This document shows, piece by piece, positions 7,099 to 17,558 of a stretch of 64,000 nt of DNA. Below the pieces are notes generated by a model. That model saw only the letters and a program-made list of their open reading frames with translations, was not told where the DNA came from and did no database searches. The stretch spans positions 1 through 64,000 of the forward strand of contig NZ_JADILU010000006.1 in NCBI RefSeq assembly GCF_015319355.1, written 5' to 3'. Position 1 is the stretch's first letter. Each line of letters begins with the position of its first letter. The translations under genes and the position numbers were made by a program. The DNA is from Psychroserpens luteus (GTDB lineage: Bacteria; Bacteroidota; Bacteroidia; Flavobacteriales; Flavobacteriaceae).

Positions 7099-9258
7099 AT
7101 GGCAGTTTTAAATAAAATTAGACAACGTTCACTCTTTTTGATACTAATCATAGCATTAGCGTTATTTTCATTTGTGCTTGCAGATCTTTTTAGAAATAGT
7201 GATGCATTATTAGGTACAGCTCAAGATGTTGTTGCAACTGTAAATGGAAAAACCATTGATAGAACAGACTTTATGTCTAAGGTAGAAAACATGCAAAGAC
7301 AACTAGGTCCTAATGCAACTTCTACGCAAGCAATGAACAGAGTTTATGATCAAGAAGTGCGTCGTGCAGTTATGAATACGCAGTTTGATGATTTAGGCTT
7401 AACTGTTGAGCATGATCAAATGAAAGATTTGGTGAAGCAAAATTTCGCATCTTATCCTGAGTTTCAAAATGAAGTAGGTCTTTTTGATGAGAATAAATTA
7501 ACAGAGTTTGTTGCTAATCTTAAAGCGATTTATCCTGAGCGTTCTGTTCTTGGAAACTTTCAGTTAAATTATGATGATTGGGTAAATAGTGAAAAGTCTA
7601 TTGCTATTGGTGCTCAAGAAAGAACATACTATAATATGGTTAAGGCTGGTGTTAATGCAACATTAAACGAAGCTGAGGTTGATTACTTGTTAGAGAATTC
7701 AACTAGAGACTTAAGATATGTGCAAATACCTTACACTACAATTAATGATAGTCTAGTTGAGGTTACTAAAAGTGATATCAACGCTTATATCAACAATAAC
7801 AAAGAGAAATTTGAGGTAGAAGCATCTCGTGATATTGTATATGTAGAGTTTAAAGAAGAGCCAAGTTTAGACGATGAAAATAATTTAAAATCAGATCTTA
7901 ACGATTTCATTACAGGGAAAGCTGTTTTTGAAAACGGTAAGAATGATACAATTAGAGCATTTAGAACTGTTAAAGCTGCAGATTTAGAAACCTATATTAA
8001 CTACACAGCAGCTTCAGATTTGAATTACAATAATACATTTGTAAAAAAATCTGCATTACCTGCAGCAGTAGCAGATACATTGTACAATTTAAATGTAAAT
8101 GATGTTTACGGTCCTTATAAAGATGGTGGTATGATGAAGTTGACTAAAATGGTCGCTAAAAAACAAGTACCAGATTCTGCAAAGGTTCGTCATATTTTAA
8201 TTCCGCATCTTGGAGCTTCAAGTGCTGCTCCTGATGTGACAAAAACAGTTGAACAAGCTAAAGTAACTGCAGATAGCGTATTAGCTATTGTAAAAGCAAA
8301 TCGTTCTAAATTTCCAGAATTGGTGACTGCATTGTCATCAGATCAAGGAAGTGTTGAAAAAGGTGGAGTTTATGATTTTCACCCAAGTACTCAAATGGTA
8401 AAACCATTTAGTGATTTTGAATTTGAAAATAAAGTAGGAGATATAGGTGTTGTGAAAACTCAGTTTGGTTTCCATATTATAGAAATATTAGATCAAAAAG
8501 GATCATCTAACGTTGTTAAAGTTGCTACAATTGCAAGAAAAATTGAACCATCAACTGAGACTATAGATGATGTCTTTACTGAAGCATCAAAATTTGAACT
8601 TGCTATCCAAGATAACGATTTTCAAAAAATTGCCGAAGAACGTAAATATACTGTTAAGCCTGTTAACGGGATTAAAATATTAGATGAGCAAATCCCAGGA
8701 TTAGCAAGTCAAAGACCAATGGTACGTTGGGCTTTTGAAAACGGAACTAAAGTTGGTGATTTCAAACGTTTCACAATTCCTGGTGGTGGTTATGTTGTTG
8801 CACAAGTAACTAAGGTTGGTAAGAAAGGTTTAATGGATCCAGAAACAGCATCTGCATCTGTATTAAGTGATATTAGAAAAGAAAAGAAAGCGAAAATGAT
8901 TCGTGCTAAAGTTTCAGGTACTACAGTAGACGAGGTTTCTAAAAACCAAAGCAGACCTGCAACAAATGCATCAGCTGTAAATATGAAAAACCCAACATTA
9001 ACAGGAGCAGGTTTAGAACCTAAAGTTGTTGGTGTGGCATTTGGATTAAAAGATGGTGAAACATCTGGTTTAATTGATGGAGAAAAGGGTGTTTATATGG
9101 TAAGTGTTTCTAATATTCAAGAAGCAACAAAATTAGACAACTATCAATCTATCGCTAATCGTTTAAGCGTAACAAGATCAAGTGCAGCTCAAACTAAAGT
9201 ATATAACGCTTTAAAAGAAACTGCAGATATTGAAGATAATAGAGCAATGTTCTACTAG
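7099..9258 (+). CDS. Membrane-anchored peptidyl-prolyl isomerase (PpiD/SurA type)
   Basis: This periplasmic foldase is held in the inner membrane by one N-terminal helix (LFLILIIALALFSFVLADLF). I chose the ATG at 7099, giving MAVLNKIRQRS before the helix; the earlier ATG at 7045 adds an unlikely stretch. The SurA_N-like region follows, then a parvulin domain at about residues 355-460 (VRHILIPH ... TQFGFHIIEIL). A second, weaker parvulin-like region may lie further on. Total length, 719 residues, fits Bacteroidota PpiD-like proteins. It assists folding of exported envelope proteins and ends at a strong terminator. Confidence 0.9.
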   Translation: MAVLNKIRQRSLFLILIIALALFSFVLADLFRNSDALLGTAQDVVATVNGKTIDRTDFMSKVENMQRQLGPNATSTQAMNRVYDQEVRRAVMNTQFDDLGLTVEHDQMKDLVKQNFASYPEFQNEVGLFDENKLTEFVANLKAIYPERSVLGNFQLNYDDWVNSEKSIAIGAQERTYYNMVKAGVNATLNEAEVDYLLENSTRDLRYVQIPYTTINDSLVEVTKSDINAYINNNKEKFEVEASRDIVYVEFKEEPSLDDENNLKSDLNDFITGKAVFENGKNDTIRAFRTVKAADLETYINYTAASDLNYNNTFVKKSALPAAVADTLYNLNVNDVYGPYKDGGMMKLTKMVAKKQVPDSAKVRHILIPHLGASSAAPDVTKTVEQAKVTADSVLAIVKANRSKFPELVTALSSDQGSVEKGGVYDFHPSTQMVKPFSDFEFENKVGDIGVVKTQFGFHIIEILDQKGSSNVVKVATIARKIEPSTETIDDVFTEASKFELAIQDNDFQKIAEERKYTVKPVNGIKILDEQIPGLASQRPMVRWAFENGTKVGDFKRFTIPGGGYVVAQVTKVGKKGLMDPETASASVLSDIRKEKKAKMIRAKVSGTTVDEVSKNQSRPATNASAVNMKNPTLTGAGLEPKVVGVAFGLKDGETSGLIDGEKGVYMVSVSNIQEATKLDNYQSIANRLSVTRSSAAQTKVYNALKETADIEDNRAMFY

Positions 9259-9277
9259 TCTTTAACTATAAAATAAT

Positions 9278-9309
9278 AAAAAAGCTTCGCAATTTGCGAA
9301 GCTTTTTTT
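9278..9309 (+). terminator. Strong bidirectional terminator
   Basis: GCTTCGCA (9284-9291) pairs with TGCGAAGC (9295-9302) around 3 nt, with A-run and T-run arms on both sides. It lies between convergent ppiD-like and GYDIA kinase genes, so it can stop transcription from both. Confidence 0.92.
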
Positions 9310-9347
9310 GTTATATAAAAGAGGTAATATTGATTTTTTAGATCCTA

Positions 9348-10295
9348 TCAGGATTTTAAAACCATTTCAGAATATGATAAAATAGTAGTAAAGCCTTTAG
9401 ATTCAAAATAAGACGTGGGATTGTCTTTTGAAGCAACCATGACAAAATCTCCTCCCCAAGCACCAAGGCTTTTTATACTGCCATTAAAATCATTGAAAAG
9501 ACGCGTTTTAATGGGCATTTCTTTAATTATTTCAGAAATGAGCTGTTCATGGTCATCCATTAACTTTTGAAATTCATCAAGAGAGTTGCAAGTAATCATT
9601 CTCGCAGTTATAATATTTATTCTTGCAATTGAAGAGGATAAATCTGAAGTGTTTTTTCTATACTGTTTAATCCCATCTCTACTGTTCTGCTTTTGATTAA
9701 GATGAACAAAGTAAATGTGATTTTTAAAACTAGGATTGAAATCAACAGATGTAATGAGTTGTTCTTTATCATTTCGATGAGAGCGTGAAATCTCATTTTT
9801 GTTTAATTGAAACGTCAAACTTCCTGTCGCTTTAGCGCAAGCAATATCATAGCCACTTCCTCCAAACGTTTGTTCTAATAAGCTGTAAGCATGAACCTTT
9901 GCCCAACTAGCAACATTAGAAATTAATGTGGATGAGGTGCCAAGTCCCCAATTTTTTGGAAACCCTAACTCAGTAGTAATATTGTAGCCACTTTCATTAG
10001 TCAGAAATTCTGGATTGAGTTGTTTTGCTACATTTAATATCTCTAACAATCGTTCAGAAATGTCGTTCTGAGGAGTTAGAGATGAAACAATCATTTTATT
10101 ATCAAGATTAAACTCTGCTTCAAGCCAAATTTTACCATTTTCATCTAAACTTATCCATTTGAGTATTCCGTCTTCTCCTTTTTCGATATTAAGAGATTGT
10201 CCATAAATACTAGGAACTGCCAATGCAAGAGCTCCATCAAGAACGAGGTATTCTCCAGTTAATAATAATTTTCCGTGACTATAAAAGCTTTTCAT
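9348..10295 (-). CDS. GYDIA-family GHMP kinase (mevalonate-pathway type)
   Basis: The 315-residue product is a GHMP-superfamily small-molecule kinase. It has an N-terminal GKLLLTGEYLVLDGALALA motif, the ATP loop WGLGTSSTL at about residues 116-124, and GSGYDIACAKA at about 146-156, the GYDIA signature that names this Bacteroidota family. It starts immediately after the HMG-CoA reductase stop, so the two are one operon. This suggests a mevalonate or phosphomevalonate kinase role in isoprenoid synthesis, though the family's substrate is not fixed by sequence. Confidence 0.88.
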   Translation of the reverse strand: MKSFYSHGKLLLTGEYLVLDGALALAVPSIYGQSLNIEKGEDGILKWISLDENGKIWLEAEFNLDNKMIVSSLTPQNDISERLLEILNVAKQLNPEFLTNESGYNITTELGFPKNWGLGTSSTLISNVASWAKVHAYSLLEQTFGGSGYDIACAKATGSLTFQLNKNEISRSHRNDKEQLITSVDFNPSFKNHIYFVHLNQKQNSRDGIKQYRKNTSDLSSSIARINIITARMITCNSLDEFQKLMDDHEQLISEIIKEMPIKTRLFNDFNGSIKSLGAWGGDFVMVASKDNPTSYFESKGFTTILSYSEMVLKS

Positions 10296-11612
10296 TTATT
10301 GTCTCAGTTTTTCTATAGCTTCAACCACAGTACTATGCGTCACAGTATGTGTTTTAAAATAATTAACAAGGGTTGTTTTTTCTTCGGAAGTGGCTTCAAA
10401 CTGATTCAAAATATTCATCAAGTGCATTTTCATATGTCCTTCTTGAATTCCAGTTGTCGTTAATGAACGAAGTGCAGCAAAGTTTTGAGCTAAGCCAGCT
10501 ACAGCAACAATTTGCATGAGTTCTTTTGCAGAGGGTTCTCCAAGAAGTTCAAGAGCTAACTTTACTAAAGGATGTAGTTTTGTTAATCCGCCAACGGTTC
10601 CCAAAGCTAAAGGTATTTCCATCCAAAAGGTAAAAATGTCATCTTCAATTTTAGCATGAGTTAGGCTTGAGTATTGTCCGTTTCTAGACGCATAAGCATG
10701 AACACCAGCTTCTACAGCTCTAAAATCATTTCCTGTAGCAAGAACCACTGCATCAATACCATTCATGATGCCTTTGTTGTGAGTTACTGCTCTATAAGGT
10801 TCAATTTCTGCGATGTTGACTGCTTGCACAAACTTTCTAGCAAATTCTTGAGCCGAAACATTAGGGTTTTCGGTGAGTTCTTCTACTTTACAACTTACCT
10901 CTGCACGTACTAAACAATTTGGCACATAGTTAGAAAGAATAGACATAATGATTTGAATATTCTTCTCTTCCGAAGAAAATAATTCAAAGTTTTGAGCCTC
11001 TTCTTTAAGTGTTTCTGCAAATTGCTCTAAACAAGAATTAATGAAATTTGCTCCCATTGCATCCAATGTTTCAAAGGTGGCATGTAGTTGATAATAATTA
11101 TCTATGTCTTGGGTTTTATTGTTAAGTTGTATATCTAAAATGCCACCACCACGTTTTTCCATGTTTTTGGTAAGTGGTTTAGCGTTTTCAATAAGTTTTG
11201 GTTTTATAACTTTGAAAAACTGTTCTAATTTTGTGCTTTCGCCTTGAAACATGAAATGTACTTGGCCAATTTTTTCCGTAGAAATCACTTTGGTTTTAAA
11301 TCCACCACGATCAAACCAAAATTTTGCAGCTTTACTGGCTGCAGCAACTACAGAGCTTTCTTCTATAGCCATTGGTATGGCATAAACTTTCTTATTAATT
11401 AGAAAATTAGGCGCTACACCTAAAGGTAAATAGTAGTTAGTTATGGTGTTTTCTATAAACTCATCGTGGAGCTGTTGTAGTTTTTTATCGTCATTCCAAT
11501 ACTGTTTTAAAAGTGATTTTGCAGACAAGGCATCTTTAAAATAAGTGTCAGTAATCCACTCAATTTTTTCTGATTTTGATAATTTGGAAAAGCCAGTAAT
11601 GGTTTTATTCAT
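10296..11612 (-). CDS. mvaA: Class II hydroxymethylglutaryl-CoA reductase
   Basis: This enzyme interconverts HMG-CoA and mevalonate. All four catalytic positions known from the Pseudomonas mevalonii enzyme can be matched: Glu in IEESSVVAA (about 84-85), Lys in THNKGIMNG (280), Asp in TGNDFRAVEAG (296) and His in EGHMKMH (393). DAMGAN (184-189) and GTVGG (about 339-343) also fit. Length is 438 residues. Although class II was first called degradative, next to a GHMP kinase it probably works in the biosynthetic mevalonate pathway used by Flavobacteriaceae. It lies divergent from the DPP-IV gene. Confidence 0.93.
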   Translation of the reverse strand: MNKTITGFSKLSKSEKIEWITDTYFKDALSAKSLLKQYWNDDKKLQQLHDEFIENTITNYYLPLGVAPNFLINKKVYAIPMAIEESSVVAAASKAAKFWFDRGGFKTKVISTEKIGQVHFMFQGESTKLEQFFKVIKPKLIENAKPLTKNMEKRGGGILDIQLNNKTQDIDNYYQLHATFETLDAMGANFINSCLEQFAETLKEEAQNFELFSSEEKNIQIIMSILSNYVPNCLVRAEVSCKVEELTENPNVSAQEFARKFVQAVNIAEIEPYRAVTHNKGIMNGIDAVVLATGNDFRAVEAGVHAYASRNGQYSSLTHAKIEDDIFTFWMEIPLALGTVGGLTKLHPLVKLALELLGEPSAKELMQIVAVAGLAQNFAALRSLTTTGIQEGHMKMHLMNILNQFEATSEEKTTLVNYFKTHTVTHSTVVEAIEKLRQ

Positions 11613-11789
11613 CTGCTAAATTTTATTATTTGATGACAAGAAATTGCTGTTAAACGGAAAGCGCAAAGATACTATTCTTGGTATTATTATTATTGCCTAG
11701 TCACAATATTGCGCATTTAACAGTTAATAGTTACTGTTTTTGCATTATTTTTAGTAAACTTGACATAGTTTTATCAAAAAAATACCTCT

Positions 11790-14015
11790 ATGAATATATT
11801 CAAATCCTTTACGATTCTTGTTTTTTTTATAACAGCTTTAACATCAGCACAAAATAAGGAAATCACACTAGAAGAAATTTGGGACGGAACGTTTAGAACT
11901 GAACGAATGGATGCATTGCATTCTATGAAAAATGGGCAACAATATTCAGTTTTGAATTATGAAAAAGGAGGGACTCAAATAGATATTTACAACTACAAAA
12001 CTCTAAATAAGGTTAATACACTTGTTAAATCAAGTAATCTTCGTGATATTGAATCGTTTTCAAACTATACTTTTAGTGATAATGAAACTAAAATTTTATT
12101 AGCGACCAATGTGGAGTCTATTTTTAGACGTTCAACATTGGGTAAATTTTATGTTTATGATACTGAAATGAATCTTACGACATTAGTTTCCGAAGAAAAA
12201 ATACAAGAACCTACATTTTCACCAGATGGAAATAAAATTGCTTATGGTTTAAACAATAACCTTTTTGTTAAGGATTTAAACTCAGGTGAAACAGAGCAAA
12301 TCACTTTTGATGGAGAAAAAAATAAAATCATCAATGGTATCACAGACTGGGTTTACGAAGAAGAATTTAGTTTTGTAAGAGCCTTTGAGTGGAATGCCAC
12401 TGGAAACAAAATAGCATTCATCAGGTTTGATGAAACGAATGTTCCAGAATTTTCAATGGATGTTTATGGTCAGCAATTGTATCAAACTCAAACAGTTTTT
12501 AAATACCCTAAAGCAGGAGAAACAAACTCTGATGTGTCATTACATATCTACGATTTGGCAAAAAACAAAACACAAGAAGTAAAACTTGATAAAGCGTATA
12601 GCGATTTTTATATACCTAGAATTAAGTGGAGTAATGACGCAAATGTGTTGAGTGCTCAATACATGAATAGGCATCAAAATGAGCTTGATTTATGGATGAT
12701 TAATGCGGAAACATCAAGTGCTAACCTAGTTTTAGCTGAAACAGATAATGCGTATGTAGATGTTACTTTTAATTTAACCTTCTTAAAAGATAATAGCTTT
12801 ATTTGGACAAGCGAAAAAGATGGTTGGAACCACATTTACCACTATGATAAAAATGGAAAGCTTATAAACCAGGTTACCTCTGGAGATTGGGAAGTGACCG
12901 ATTATTATGGTTACAACCCTAAAACAAAACGAATTTTCTACCAATCAACTGAAGATGGGTCAATCAACAGAAGCATATATTCTATTGATCTCAATGGGAA
13001 AAAGAAACAACGTTTGACAAAAAATACGGGAACAAATTCCGCGTCTTTTAGTGCAGACTTCACTTACTTCATTAATTCATTCTCTAGTGCTATCAATCCT
13101 CCAGAATATACTTTAAACAATTCTAAGACTGGAAACTTGGTAAAAAGTATCAAGGACAATGATAAACTTGCACAGAAATTATCACATTATAAAACATCTC
13201 AAAAAGAATTTAGTACCATTAATGTTAATGGAAACGATTTAAATATGTGGACGATAAAGCCTGCAGATTTTGATGAAAACAAAACCTACCCATTGTTTAT
13301 GTATCAATATTCTGGTCCAGGATCACAACAAGTAGCTAATCGTTGGAATTCTGCCAATGATTATTGGTATCAACATTTAGCACAGCAAGGTTATATTGTA
13401 GTTTGTGTAGATGGAAGAGGAACAGGTTTTAAAGGTGCAGATTTTAAGAAAGTCACACAAAATGAATTAGGAAAATACGAAGTAGAAGATCAAATAGAAG
13501 CAGCAAAGCAATTAGGAAAATTATCATATATTGATGAAAATAATATTGGTATTTGGGGCTGGAGTTATGGTGGCTTTATGAGTAGTAATGCTTTGTTTAA
13601 AGGTAATGATACTTTTTCTATGGCAATAGCTGTTGCACCAGTGACAAGTTGGAGATTCTATGATTCTATTTATACAGAACGTTATATGACAACACCTCAA
13701 GAAAACGCATCAGGATATGATGAGAACTCACCAATTAATCATGTAGATAAATTGAAAGGTGATTTCTTATTAATTCATGGTACAGGTGATGATAATGTAC
13801 ATGTTCAAAATACAATGCGCATGGTAGAAGCATTAATTCAAGCAGATAAACAGTTTGAATGGATGATCTATCCAGATAAAAATCATGGTATTTATGGAGG
13901 AAACACAAGATTGCATCTCTACAAGAAAATGACAAACTTCATTCATGATAACTTAGGTGATAATAGAAATCTAGAAAAAGAATCAAAGGAAGAAGAAGTC
14001 AAAATCAAAGGATAA
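11790..14015 (+). CDS. Dipeptidyl peptidase IV-like serine peptidase (S9)
   Basis: The 741-residue product has a signal peptide (MNIFKSFTILVFFITALTSA), an N-terminal beta-propeller (DPPIV_N) to about residue 480, and a C-terminal alpha/beta hydrolase domain. The triad is visible: nucleophile in GWSYGGF (about 592), Asp in GTGDDNVH (about 665) and His in DKNHGIYGG (about 697). The DWVYEEEF stretch matches the DPP-IV double-Glu motif that binds the substrate N-terminus. It releases X-Pro or X-Ala dipeptides outside the inner membrane and is followed 25 bp later by a dipeptide transporter, a clear functional pairing. Confidence 0.95.
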   Translation: MNIFKSFTILVFFITALTSAQNKEITLEEIWDGTFRTERMDALHSMKNGQQYSVLNYEKGGTQIDIYNYKTLNKVNTLVKSSNLRDIESFSNYTFSDNETKILLATNVESIFRRSTLGKFYVYDTEMNLTTLVSEEKIQEPTFSPDGNKIAYGLNNNLFVKDLNSGETEQITFDGEKNKIINGITDWVYEEEFSFVRAFEWNATGNKIAFIRFDETNVPEFSMDVYGQQLYQTQTVFKYPKAGETNSDVSLHIYDLAKNKTQEVKLDKAYSDFYIPRIKWSNDANVLSAQYMNRHQNELDLWMINAETSSANLVLAETDNAYVDVTFNLTFLKDNSFIWTSEKDGWNHIYHYDKNGKLINQVTSGDWEVTDYYGYNPKTKRIFYQSTEDGSINRSIYSIDLNGKKKQRLTKNTGTNSASFSADFTYFINSFSSAINPPEYTLNNSKTGNLVKSIKDNDKLAQKLSHYKTSQKEFSTINVNGNDLNMWTIKPADFDENKTYPLFMYQYSGPGSQQVANRWNSANDYWYQHLAQQGYIVVCVDGRGTGFKGADFKKVTQNELGKYEVEDQIEAAKQLGKLSYIDENNIGIWGWSYGGFMSSNALFKGNDTFSMAIAVAPVTSWRFYDSIYTERYMTTPQENASGYDENSPINHVDKLKGDFLLIHGTGDDNVHVQNTMRMVEALIQADKQFEWMIYPDKNHGIYGGNTRLHLYKKMTNFIHDNLGDNRNLEKESKEEEVKIKG

Positions 14016-14040
14016 AATAACTAATTAACAAAATAATTTT

Positions 14041-15615
14041 ATGTCAACAACAACACTTAAACCACATCAAAAAGAACTTTGGGGACATCCAATAGGTCTT
14101 TATGTATTATTTTTTACTGAAATGTGGGAACGCTTTTCTTACTACGGAATGCGTGCTTTATTGGTTATTTACATGATCGCAGAAGCTTCTCATAAAGATG
14201 GACCAGGTTTAGGTTGGACAAATCTTGAAGCATATCAATTATACGGTTGGTATGTTATGCTAGTTTATGTCATTTCAATACCAGGAGGTATACTTGCAGA
14301 TAAGGTTTTAGGACAGAGAAAGACAGTGATGCTAGGAGCTATTATATTAGTTCTAGGGCATGGGACACTTGCTATAGAAGCAGATTGGGCTTTCTTTACA
14401 GGTTTAGCCTTGATTATTCTTGGAGTTGGGTGTTTAAAACCTAATATTTCAACAATGGTAGGAGGTCTTTATAAAAAAGGAGATATTAGACGTGACAAAG
14501 GGTTTAGTATATTTTATATAGGTATTAATTTAGGTTCACTTTTAGCAACATCTATTATTGGAGTTGTAGTTGCAAAATGGGGTTGGCATGCAGGATTTGG
14601 ATTGGCAGGTATTGCTATGCTTTTTGGCTTAGTAGTTTACATTTACGGTCAAAAATATATCAGTCATGTAGGTAACAAACCTACAGTAGAAGAAAAAAGT
14701 AATGATGTTTCTATTGTTAAATTATTCTCTAATATATTTAAGTCTCCAATACAATTAGTGATATTTATTGTGCTAATAGCACTTTCGCTTTATGCAGGAT
14801 TTACGTTTGAAGGCGTTGATCATTGGGGATATGGAGCATTGTTTATTTTCCTTTCTTTTGTGGTTGGTCTTTTAATGATGATTTATAAAAGTCTAGAAAG
14901 TAACATCATGAAAGATCGCTTTTTAGTGTTACTACTTTCCTTTTTACTTGTTATTGTTTTTTGGGGTGCATTTGAACAAGCAGGAGGATTAATGAGTGTC
15001 TATACAGAAACAAAGACTGATAGAATGTTGTTTGGTTATTTGATTCCTACACCAATGTTTCAAGGTTTAAATGCTGGATTTATCATATTGTTAGCTGTTT
15101 GGGTAGCAAATATTTGGGCTAAGAGAAAACTTAAAAATAAAGAAGCATCATCGTTATTTAAAATGGCAACAGGTACAATAATAATGGGACTTGGTTTTGT
15201 GTTTATGATTTTTGCTGTTAGAGAATATGATGCTAACGGAAGTTCTGGAATGCAATGGTTAGTTTTAGCATACTTATTTCATACTATTGGTGAACTATGT
15301 TCTTCTCCAGTATCATTGTCATTCGTAACCAAACTAGCACCTGTTAAATACGCATCCTTAATGATGGGATTATATTTTGCAGCTACTGGTCTTGGAGGAA
15401 AAGTAGCAGGTATTCTTGGTGAAAAATCTGAAAGTTTTGGAGAATACACCATTTTCACAGGGATTGTAATATTTACTGTAGCTTTTGGTTTATTAGTGAT
15501 TTTACTTTTAAAACCATTGAAACGTCTAACTCATGGAGCAGAAGATAATGAGCGTGTGATGAACGATGCTGAAGCAGAAGGTTTTGAATTAGCAGACTCA
15601 GACATTAACAACTAA
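14041..15615 (+). CDS. POT-family proton-dependent peptide transporter
   Basis: The 524-residue inner membrane protein has the proton-coupling motif ExxER with context FFTEMWERFSYYGMR (about residues 24-38) and about a dozen or more membrane helices. GHPIGLYVLF at the start and the HTIGELCSSPVSLSFV stretch near residue 420 are typical of bacterial di/tripeptide POT carriers. It sits directly behind the dipeptidyl peptidase, whose products it probably imports. A terminator separates it from its paralogue. Confidence 0.93.
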   Translation: MSTTTLKPHQKELWGHPIGLYVLFFTEMWERFSYYGMRALLVIYMIAEASHKDGPGLGWTNLEAYQLYGWYVMLVYVISIPGGILADKVLGQRKTVMLGAIILVLGHGTLAIEADWAFFTGLALIILGVGCLKPNISTMVGGLYKKGDIRRDKGFSIFYIGINLGSLLATSIIGVVVAKWGWHAGFGLAGIAMLFGLVVYIYGQKYISHVGNKPTVEEKSNDVSIVKLFSNIFKSPIQLVIFIVLIALSLYAGFTFEGVDHWGYGALFIFLSFVVGLLMMIYKSLESNIMKDRFLVLLLSFLLVIVFWGAFEQAGGLMSVYTETKTDRMLFGYLIPTPMFQGLNAGFIILLAVWVANIWAKRKLKNKEASSLFKMATGTIIMGLGFVFMIFAVREYDANGSSGMQWLVLAYLFHTIGELCSSPVSLSFVTKLAPVKYASLMMGLYFAATGLGGKVAGILGEKSESFGEYTIFTGIVIFTVAFGLLVILLLKPLKRLTHGAEDNERVMNDAEAEGFELADSDINN

Positions 15616-15627
15616 CTTTTAATATAT

Positions 15628-15662
15628 AAACCCTGGCAAAACTATTATTGCTAGGGTTTCTC
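15628..15662 (+). terminator. Hairpin terminator between two POT genes
   Basis: AAACCCTGGCAA (15628-15639) pairs with TTGCTAGGGTTT (15648-15659) with one G-T and an 8-nt loop. The T-rich tract (TCTTTTC) is imperfect, so termination may be partial. Confidence 0.7.
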
Positions 15663-15685
15663 TTTTCTAACTAAACATTCATCCT

Positions 15686-17470
15686 ATGAATACAGACATC
15701 GAAAATCTATTTAAAGACAAAGTCATTGGTCATCCAGCAGGATTATTCGTGATATTTTTTACAGAAATGTGGGAACGCTTTTCTTTCTACGGAATGAAAA
15801 TACTATTGGTACTGTTTTTAACAGCTCCATACCTAAGCGATAATCCTGGATGGGAATGGTCAAGGGAAAATGCTTTGGCATTAATTGGAACATATTCGTC
15901 TTTACTCTATCTTACTCCTATAGTTGGCGGTTGGTTAGCTGATAAGATAACAGGCTATAAATGGGCTGTTATTATTGGTTGTTTTGTAATGATGTTAGGT
16001 CATGCATTTATGGTCTTTGAGACGACATGGTCATTGTATGTTGGTCTTGCATTATTAATCATTGGTACTGGTTTCTTTAAACCTAATATGACGTCAATGA
16101 TTTCTGAAATGTATAAAGGGAAGGAGTCTAAAAAAGATGGTGCTTACACGATTTATTATATGGGAGTAAATGCAGGTGCTTTCTTCGGAATGATGCTTTG
16201 CGGATATTTAGCTTCAAATTTAGGTTGGAGTTATGGTTTTGGACTCGCTGGAATATTTATGCTTGGAGGATTAATTCAGTTTTGGTTGGCTAAAGATTTA
16301 TTTGGTCAAATAGGAGAAAAACCTTCTAAGATTCATGAAGTTGAATTGCCTCAAAATATTAATGAAGAAAGTCCAAAAGAACATAGTAGAGATGATGATA
16401 ACGAGAAGTTAAACCCGTTTACAATGGTCGATAAGGTGCTGATCATATTATCTGCATTAGGAGGACTATTATATTTGTTTAATGATCCATTGTCAAAAAT
16501 TGAAAACATTAACCTTCTACCATTTTCAATTGGAGATATGGAAGGTTCTAATGTTACTATTATTGCGTCATTATTTATGTTCTTGTTTTTAATCATAAGT
16601 AGAATATCTCGTTATTCTAAGATTGTTAGAGATCGAATCATAGCTGTAGCTATTTTTGGAATTTTTACTGTGTTCTTTTTTGCTGCATTTGAGCAATCTT
16701 TAGGATCTATGACACTATTTGCTAGAGATTATACAGATAGAATTTTGACTGGTTCTTCTGGGATGATATTCAAAGTAATTGATACAATATTAACAATAGT
16801 ACCGTTAGCTATAATTACTTGGGTATTATTTATGTTATTTAAAAAGACGTATAAAAAAATAGCAGCTTCTAATATTGTATTAGGACTAACTTTCGTTTTT
16901 TTATGGATTGTAGTTTTCTATAAAGTATTTAATGAATTTAGCAAAGATACTACCGAAGTTGATCCAACGTGGTTTGGAATTCTTAATTCGTTTTTTATCA
17001 TAACATTAGCGCCTTTGTTTTCTAAGTGGTGGGAGAGTAAATATAATCCTAGTGTAGCTATGAAATACGGTATTGGACTCATATTACTTGGTTTAGGTTT
17101 TGGAATACTTGTCTTTGGTACCTTAGCAATTCCTCAAGGAGCAACAACAGCTTCTGTAAGTATGGTGTTTTTAATTTTAGCTTATTTATTTCATACTATG
17201 GGAGAATTGTGTATCTCTCCAGTGGGCTTGTCTTACTTAAGTAAATTAGTTCCTGGGCGTATGATTGGATTCATGTTTGGTATTTGGTATTTAGCTATAG
17301 CAATAGGGAATAAAGCAGCTGGATCAATGGGAGGCATGATAGATAAAATCACAGCTGAATACTCTTTAAGTACTTTTTTCTTGATTTTTACATTAGTCCC
17401 AGCAGGAGTTGGAGTTTTATCAATGGTGTTGAATCCAGTACTCAAAAAACTAATGCATGGAGTACGTTAA
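15686..17470 (+). CDS. Second POT-family peptide transporter
   Basis: The 594-residue paralogue of the preceding carrier has the same EMWERFSFYGMK proton-coupling motif (about residues 28-39) and HTMGELCISPVGLSYL near residue 510. It is about 70 residues longer because of a charged cytoplasmic loop around residues 215-250 (EESPKEHSRDDDNEKLN) and extra helices. The pair probably arose by an old duplication and may differ in substrate range. A strong terminator follows. Confidence 0.92.
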   Translation: MNTDIENLFKDKVIGHPAGLFVIFFTEMWERFSFYGMKILLVLFLTAPYLSDNPGWEWSRENALALIGTYSSLLYLTPIVGGWLADKITGYKWAVIIGCFVMMLGHAFMVFETTWSLYVGLALLIIGTGFFKPNMTSMISEMYKGKESKKDGAYTIYYMGVNAGAFFGMMLCGYLASNLGWSYGFGLAGIFMLGGLIQFWLAKDLFGQIGEKPSKIHEVELPQNINEESPKEHSRDDDNEKLNPFTMVDKVLIILSALGGLLYLFNDPLSKIENINLLPFSIGDMEGSNVTIIASLFMFLFLIISRISRYSKIVRDRIIAVAIFGIFTVFFFAAFEQSLGSMTLFARDYTDRILTGSSGMIFKVIDTILTIVPLAIITWVLFMLFKKTYKKIAASNIVLGLTFVFLWIVVFYKVFNEFSKDTTEVDPTWFGILNSFFIITLAPLFSKWWESKYNPSVAMKYGIGLILLGLGFGILVFGTLAIPQGATTASVSMVFLILAYLFHTMGELCISPVGLSYLSKLVPGRMIGFMFGIWYLAIAIGNKAAGSMGGMIDKITAEYSLSTFFLIFTLVPAGVGVLSMVLNPVLKKLMHGVR

Positions 17471-17495
17471 TCGAGTAAATTCGTTAAAATAACCT

Positions 17496-17524
17496 AAAAT
17501 GCTCCACTTTTGGAGCATTTTTTG
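17496..17524 (+). terminator. Strong hairpin terminator
   Basis: AAAATGCTCC (17496-17505) pairs with GGAGCATTTT (17512-17521) around 6 nt, followed by more T. It ends the POT transcript just before the thioredoxin-like gene. Confidence 0.92.
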
Positions 17525-17558
17525 TAAGTTCGGAATAACTTTTGCAACAAATCAAATT